64,000 bases of DNA, taken from positions 1 through 64,000 of the forward strand of contig JACPDY010000047.1 of assembly GCA_016183775.1 (NCBI GenBank). Reading direction: 5' to 3'. Under the pieces are notes generated by a model, which ran no database searches, was not told where the DNA came from, and saw only the letters and a list, made by a program, of their open reading frames with translations. The DNA is from Bacteroidota bacterium (GTDB taxonomy: Bacteria > Bacteroidota > Bacteroidia > JABDFU01). Position 1 is the first letter of the stretch; each line of letters begins with the position of its first letter. Below are positions 62,093 through 64,000 of this stretch, piece after piece. The position numbers and the translations under genes were made by a program.

Positions 62093-63418
62093 ATGGCTAA
62101 AAAAGAAAATCAAAATATAGAATGCAAACAGTCCTGGCGGGATGAGTTCCTGAAAACTATTTGTGCGTTTGCAAATAGTCATGGAGGAACGCTATATGTG
62201 GGATTGAATGATACTGGCAAAATTGTCGGAGTTGAAAATGCAAAAAAACTGTTGGAAGATGTTCCCAACAAAATTGCAGATATGCTTCATATCATAGCGG
62301 ATGTAAGTATGAAGCGGGAAAAAAGTAAGGAATACATACTTATAAAAGTAAAACCTTATAAAACTTCTGTTTCTTTCAGAGGAAAATATTATTCCCGGTC
62401 AGGCAGCACTACTCAGGAATTAAATGGAGCTGAGCTTCAGAATTTTCTTTTAGAAAAGAGTGGGGTATCCTGGGAATCCATAGTAGAAGAACGGGCTACC
62501 CTTAAAGACATTGACCCCAATACCATCACTAAGTTTAAAGAGCTTGCGGCAAAAAGATTCCCGGCTGCTGCAAAAGAAAAATCGGTTACCAGCCTTCTTG
62601 AAAAACTGCACCTTCTTCATAAAGGGAAGCCAACACGTGCCGCCATATTGCTATTCGGAAAAGACCCTCGAAAATTCTACATAAGCGCATACATAAAAAT
62701 TGGAAGATTCAAAGATGATGCTGCTCTTGTAAGCATGGATGATATATACGGCAACTTGTTCCAACAGGCGGAAGATACTATTGAAATTTTAAAGAAAAAA
62801 TACCTGCAATCCGAAATAACAATCAAAAAATTACACAGGGAAGAAGAACTCGAGTACCCGGAACCCGCATTGCGTGAAGCCATTGTAAATTCAATAGTAC
62901 ACCGCGACTATTCCGATGTCCATACCCAATTAAAAATATATCCCGATCACCTTTCTTTGTGGAACAATGGTGAGCTGTCGCAAAAACTTACGATAGAAAA
63001 ATTAAAGGAAAAACATTCTTCCTATCCGAGAAATAAACTGATTGCGGATGTATTTTATAAAGCTGCCTATATTGAAGCGTGGGGGCATGGAACAGTAAAA
63101 ATGATTGAGGAATGTAAAAAAGCAGGACTCCCGGAACCTCTATACGAAGAAGATGGAGGCGGAATGTTGATTACTTTCAGAAAGGATATTTATACAGAAG
63201 AATATCTTTTAAAAATTGGACTGAATGAACGACAGGTAAAAGCAATATTGTTTATAAAAGAAGCTGGAAGCATCTCCAATTCCAAATATCAAAGTATTAA
63301 TAATTGCTCAAGGAATACTGCGACCAATGACCTGAGAGGATTGATTACAAAAAAGATTTTATTGCAAAAAGGGTCGGGTGTTGGTGCAGGATCGGAATAT
63401 ATTTTAGCTAAAAAGTGA
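62093..63418 (+). CDS. AlbA_2 (Schlafen-like) ATP-binding protein with GHKL-type ATPase and wHTH
   Basis: I use the ATG at 62093; an upstream TTG lies in a promoter-like TTACTTTG. The 441-residue protein starts with the AlbA_2 domain (NIECKQSW...TICAFANSHGGTLYVGLNDTG). EPALREAIVNSIVHRDYSD is an N-box and EAWGHGTVKMIEECKKAGLPEP a G-box of the HATPase_c_4 type. The end (about 385-441) is a winged helix. Such proteins are common, often as accessory or regulatory genes and in some defence islands; no partner is seen here. A row of ATTGCACAA words follows the stop. Confidence 0.88.
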   Translation: MAKKENQNIECKQSWRDEFLKTICAFANSHGGTLYVGLNDTGKIVGVENAKKLLEDVPNKIADMLHIIADVSMKREKSKEYILIKVKPYKTSVSFRGKYYSRSGSTTQELNGAELQNFLLEKSGVSWESIVEERATLKDIDPNTITKFKELAAKRFPAAAKEKSVTSLLEKLHLLHKGKPTRAAILLFGKDPRKFYISAYIKIGRFKDDAALVSMDDIYGNLFQQAEDTIEILKKKYLQSEITIKKLHREEELEYPEPALREAIVNSIVHRDYSDVHTQLKIYPDHLSLWNNGELSQKLTIEKLKEKHSSYPRNKLIADVFYKAAYIEAWGHGTVKMIEECKKAGLPEPLYEEDGGGMLITFRKDIYTEEYLLKIGLNERQVKAILFIKEAGSISNSKYQSINNCSRNTATNDLRGLITKKILLQKGSGVGAGSEYILAKK

Positions 63419-63468
63419 TTGCACAATAATTGCACAAATTGCACAATGGTTGCATAATAATTGCATAT
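63419..63468. repeat. Iterated TTGCA words after the AlbA_2 gene
   Basis: TTGCA occurs five times in 50 bases: ttgcacaata, attgcacaa, attgcacaatgg, ttgcataata, attgcata. It starts directly after the stop codon. It may be an iteron-like binding site or a decayed tandem repeat. Confidence 0.6.
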
Positions 63469-63640
63469 TCAATGTCGAACATATCGGGGGTTAAATGTCG
63501 GATACGATTTTCAGCCATTTGATGCCCTGTTATGTGCTAAAAAATAATTGGGACATTATTGGCATTTACGAATTCATTAACGTATGTTTTGAAACATCTT
63601 TTTCCTCTGTTAATTTATGTTAATGTAGAGTACATAAGTG

Positions 63641-63671
63641 TTTGTTTGCAACATTTGGGTTTCTATCTTTG
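63641..63671 (+). promoter_or_regulatory. Bacteroidota-type promoter of the outer membrane receptor gene
   Basis: TTTG at 63641-63644, a 19-base gap and TATCTTTG at 63664-63671 fit the -33/-7 pair for the phylum's main sigma factor. The start codon follows at 63700. Confidence 0.7.
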
Positions 63672-63699
63672 ATACCCGCCTGCCAAAACAGGTTTATTA

Positions 63700-64000
63700 A
63701 TGAAAAAATACATTTTCACTCCTTTAATTAGCCTGGCTTGCTGCCTTTGTATGGCTCAGCAGCGTCCAATTGAAGGAGGTCAAAAAAACCGGGGAGGCAT
63801 TTCCAATTTACCTGCAGTAGGTCATATTTATGGTAAGGTTGTCGATTCAAAAACAAAAGAACCCATTCCATTTGCCTCTGTTGCCATTTTCAAAAAGGAT
63901 AGCGTAATCGCGGGGAATTTTACCAAAAACAATGGCGAATTCAGCTTTGAAAATATACCGTATGGCCGCTTCAACCTCAAAATAACTTTTATTGGCTTTA
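63700..64000 (+). CDS. Outer membrane beta-barrel / TonB-dependent receptor, N-terminus only
   Basis: The frame starts at ATG 63700 with a signal peptide (MKKYIFTPLISLACCLCMAQ) and a linker (RPIEGGQKNRGGISNLPAV). A CarboxypepD_reg-like domain follows: GHIYGKVVDSKTKEPIPFASVAIFKKDSVIAGNFTKNNGEFSFENIPYGRF. This order is typical of TonB-dependent receptors and the related large beta-barrel (OMP_b-brl_3) proteins. The rest lies outside the window. Energy would come from a TonB such as that at 6634. Confidence 0.85.
   Translation, partial: MKKYIFTPLISLACCLCMAQQRPIEGGQKNRGGISNLPAVGHIYGKVVDSKTKEPIPFASVAIFKKDSVIAGNFTKNNGEFSFENIPYGRFNLKITFIGF

Noticed and set aside
62093-63418. Complete anti-phage defence system around the AlbA_2 gene
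   Set aside because: No nuclease, methylase or other effector is adjacent; a single AlbA_2/GHKL gene is not enough to call a system.
63419-63468. CRISPR array
   Set aside because: The units are about 9-11 bases with no spacers, and there are no cas genes.

Overview
The window looks like a chromosomal piece of a Bacteroidota genome, most likely an environmental or metagenome-assembled member of the Cytophagia/Chitinophagia/Flavobacteriia side of the phylum. The evidence is a PorU/PorV-type type IX secretion (T9SS) locus, secreted proteins ending in T9SS type A sorting domains, SBBP and SprB-like repeats, RemB/Wzi-like outer membrane proteins, a CarboxypepD_reg/TonB-dependent receptor start, and TAnnTTTG-type promoter boxes. 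No rRNA, tRNA or CRISPR array was seen. Most of the left 50 kb is read from the minus strand. A divergent point at about 50.3 kb opens a plus-strand envelope operon.

Layout. 1-5 kb: two tandem SBBP beta-propeller surface proteins, the first cut by the window edge. 5-8.7 kb: a cytosolic helical-repeat protein and an exbB-exbD-tonB operon. 8.8-13.8 kb: a sugar MFS transporter divergent from an N-acetylglucosamine-kinase-like gene, comM, a 44-residue lipoprotein and gmhA. 14-25 kb: a BNR-repeat T9SS cargo, dsbD, two small unknowns, pabB-tilS and a six-repeat Kelch T9SS cargo. 25-30 kb: hemH, a four-helix-bundle (S23-like) gene enclosed in near-perfect inverted repeats, lpdA and lnt. 30-39.6 kb: a GT-C-like membrane protein, a CorC/HlyC protein and a tripartite RND efflux operon. 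39.7-46.3 kb: a very large PorU-like C25 peptidase with a PorV-like partner. 46.4-50.3 kb: an SGNH/MBOAT/multipass-membrane trio that looks like a polysaccharide O-acylation module. 50.3-55.8 kb: pssA, wzi/remB paralogue, wecA-like, second wzi/remB paralogue, tightly packed. 55.8-58.6 kb: a scar with an N-terminally truncated TMTC-like gene, an IS21 istA fragment, a small HTH gene, a MITE-like element and the 3' end of a lost fibronectin-III gene. 58.9-64 kb: two secreted unknowns, recX with a DUF420 pair, an AlbA_2/GHKL gene and the start of an outer membrane receptor.

The genes mostly serve the envelope: T9SS surface display, periplasmic redox, lipoprotein acylation, TonB energy, efflux, exopolysaccharide and phospholipid synthesis. 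The most unusual signals are non-coding. Several loci carry short degenerate tandem words of period 7 (GGGRYRW, TTCCGRC-like, GTTGNTG-like) with different sequences but a similar build, often folded into hairpins. The four-helix-bundle gene sits in a compact inverted-repeat cassette built on a period-8 word. These look like small dispersed, possibly mobile, repeat families. All functional names come from sequence recognition by eye; no database search was run.
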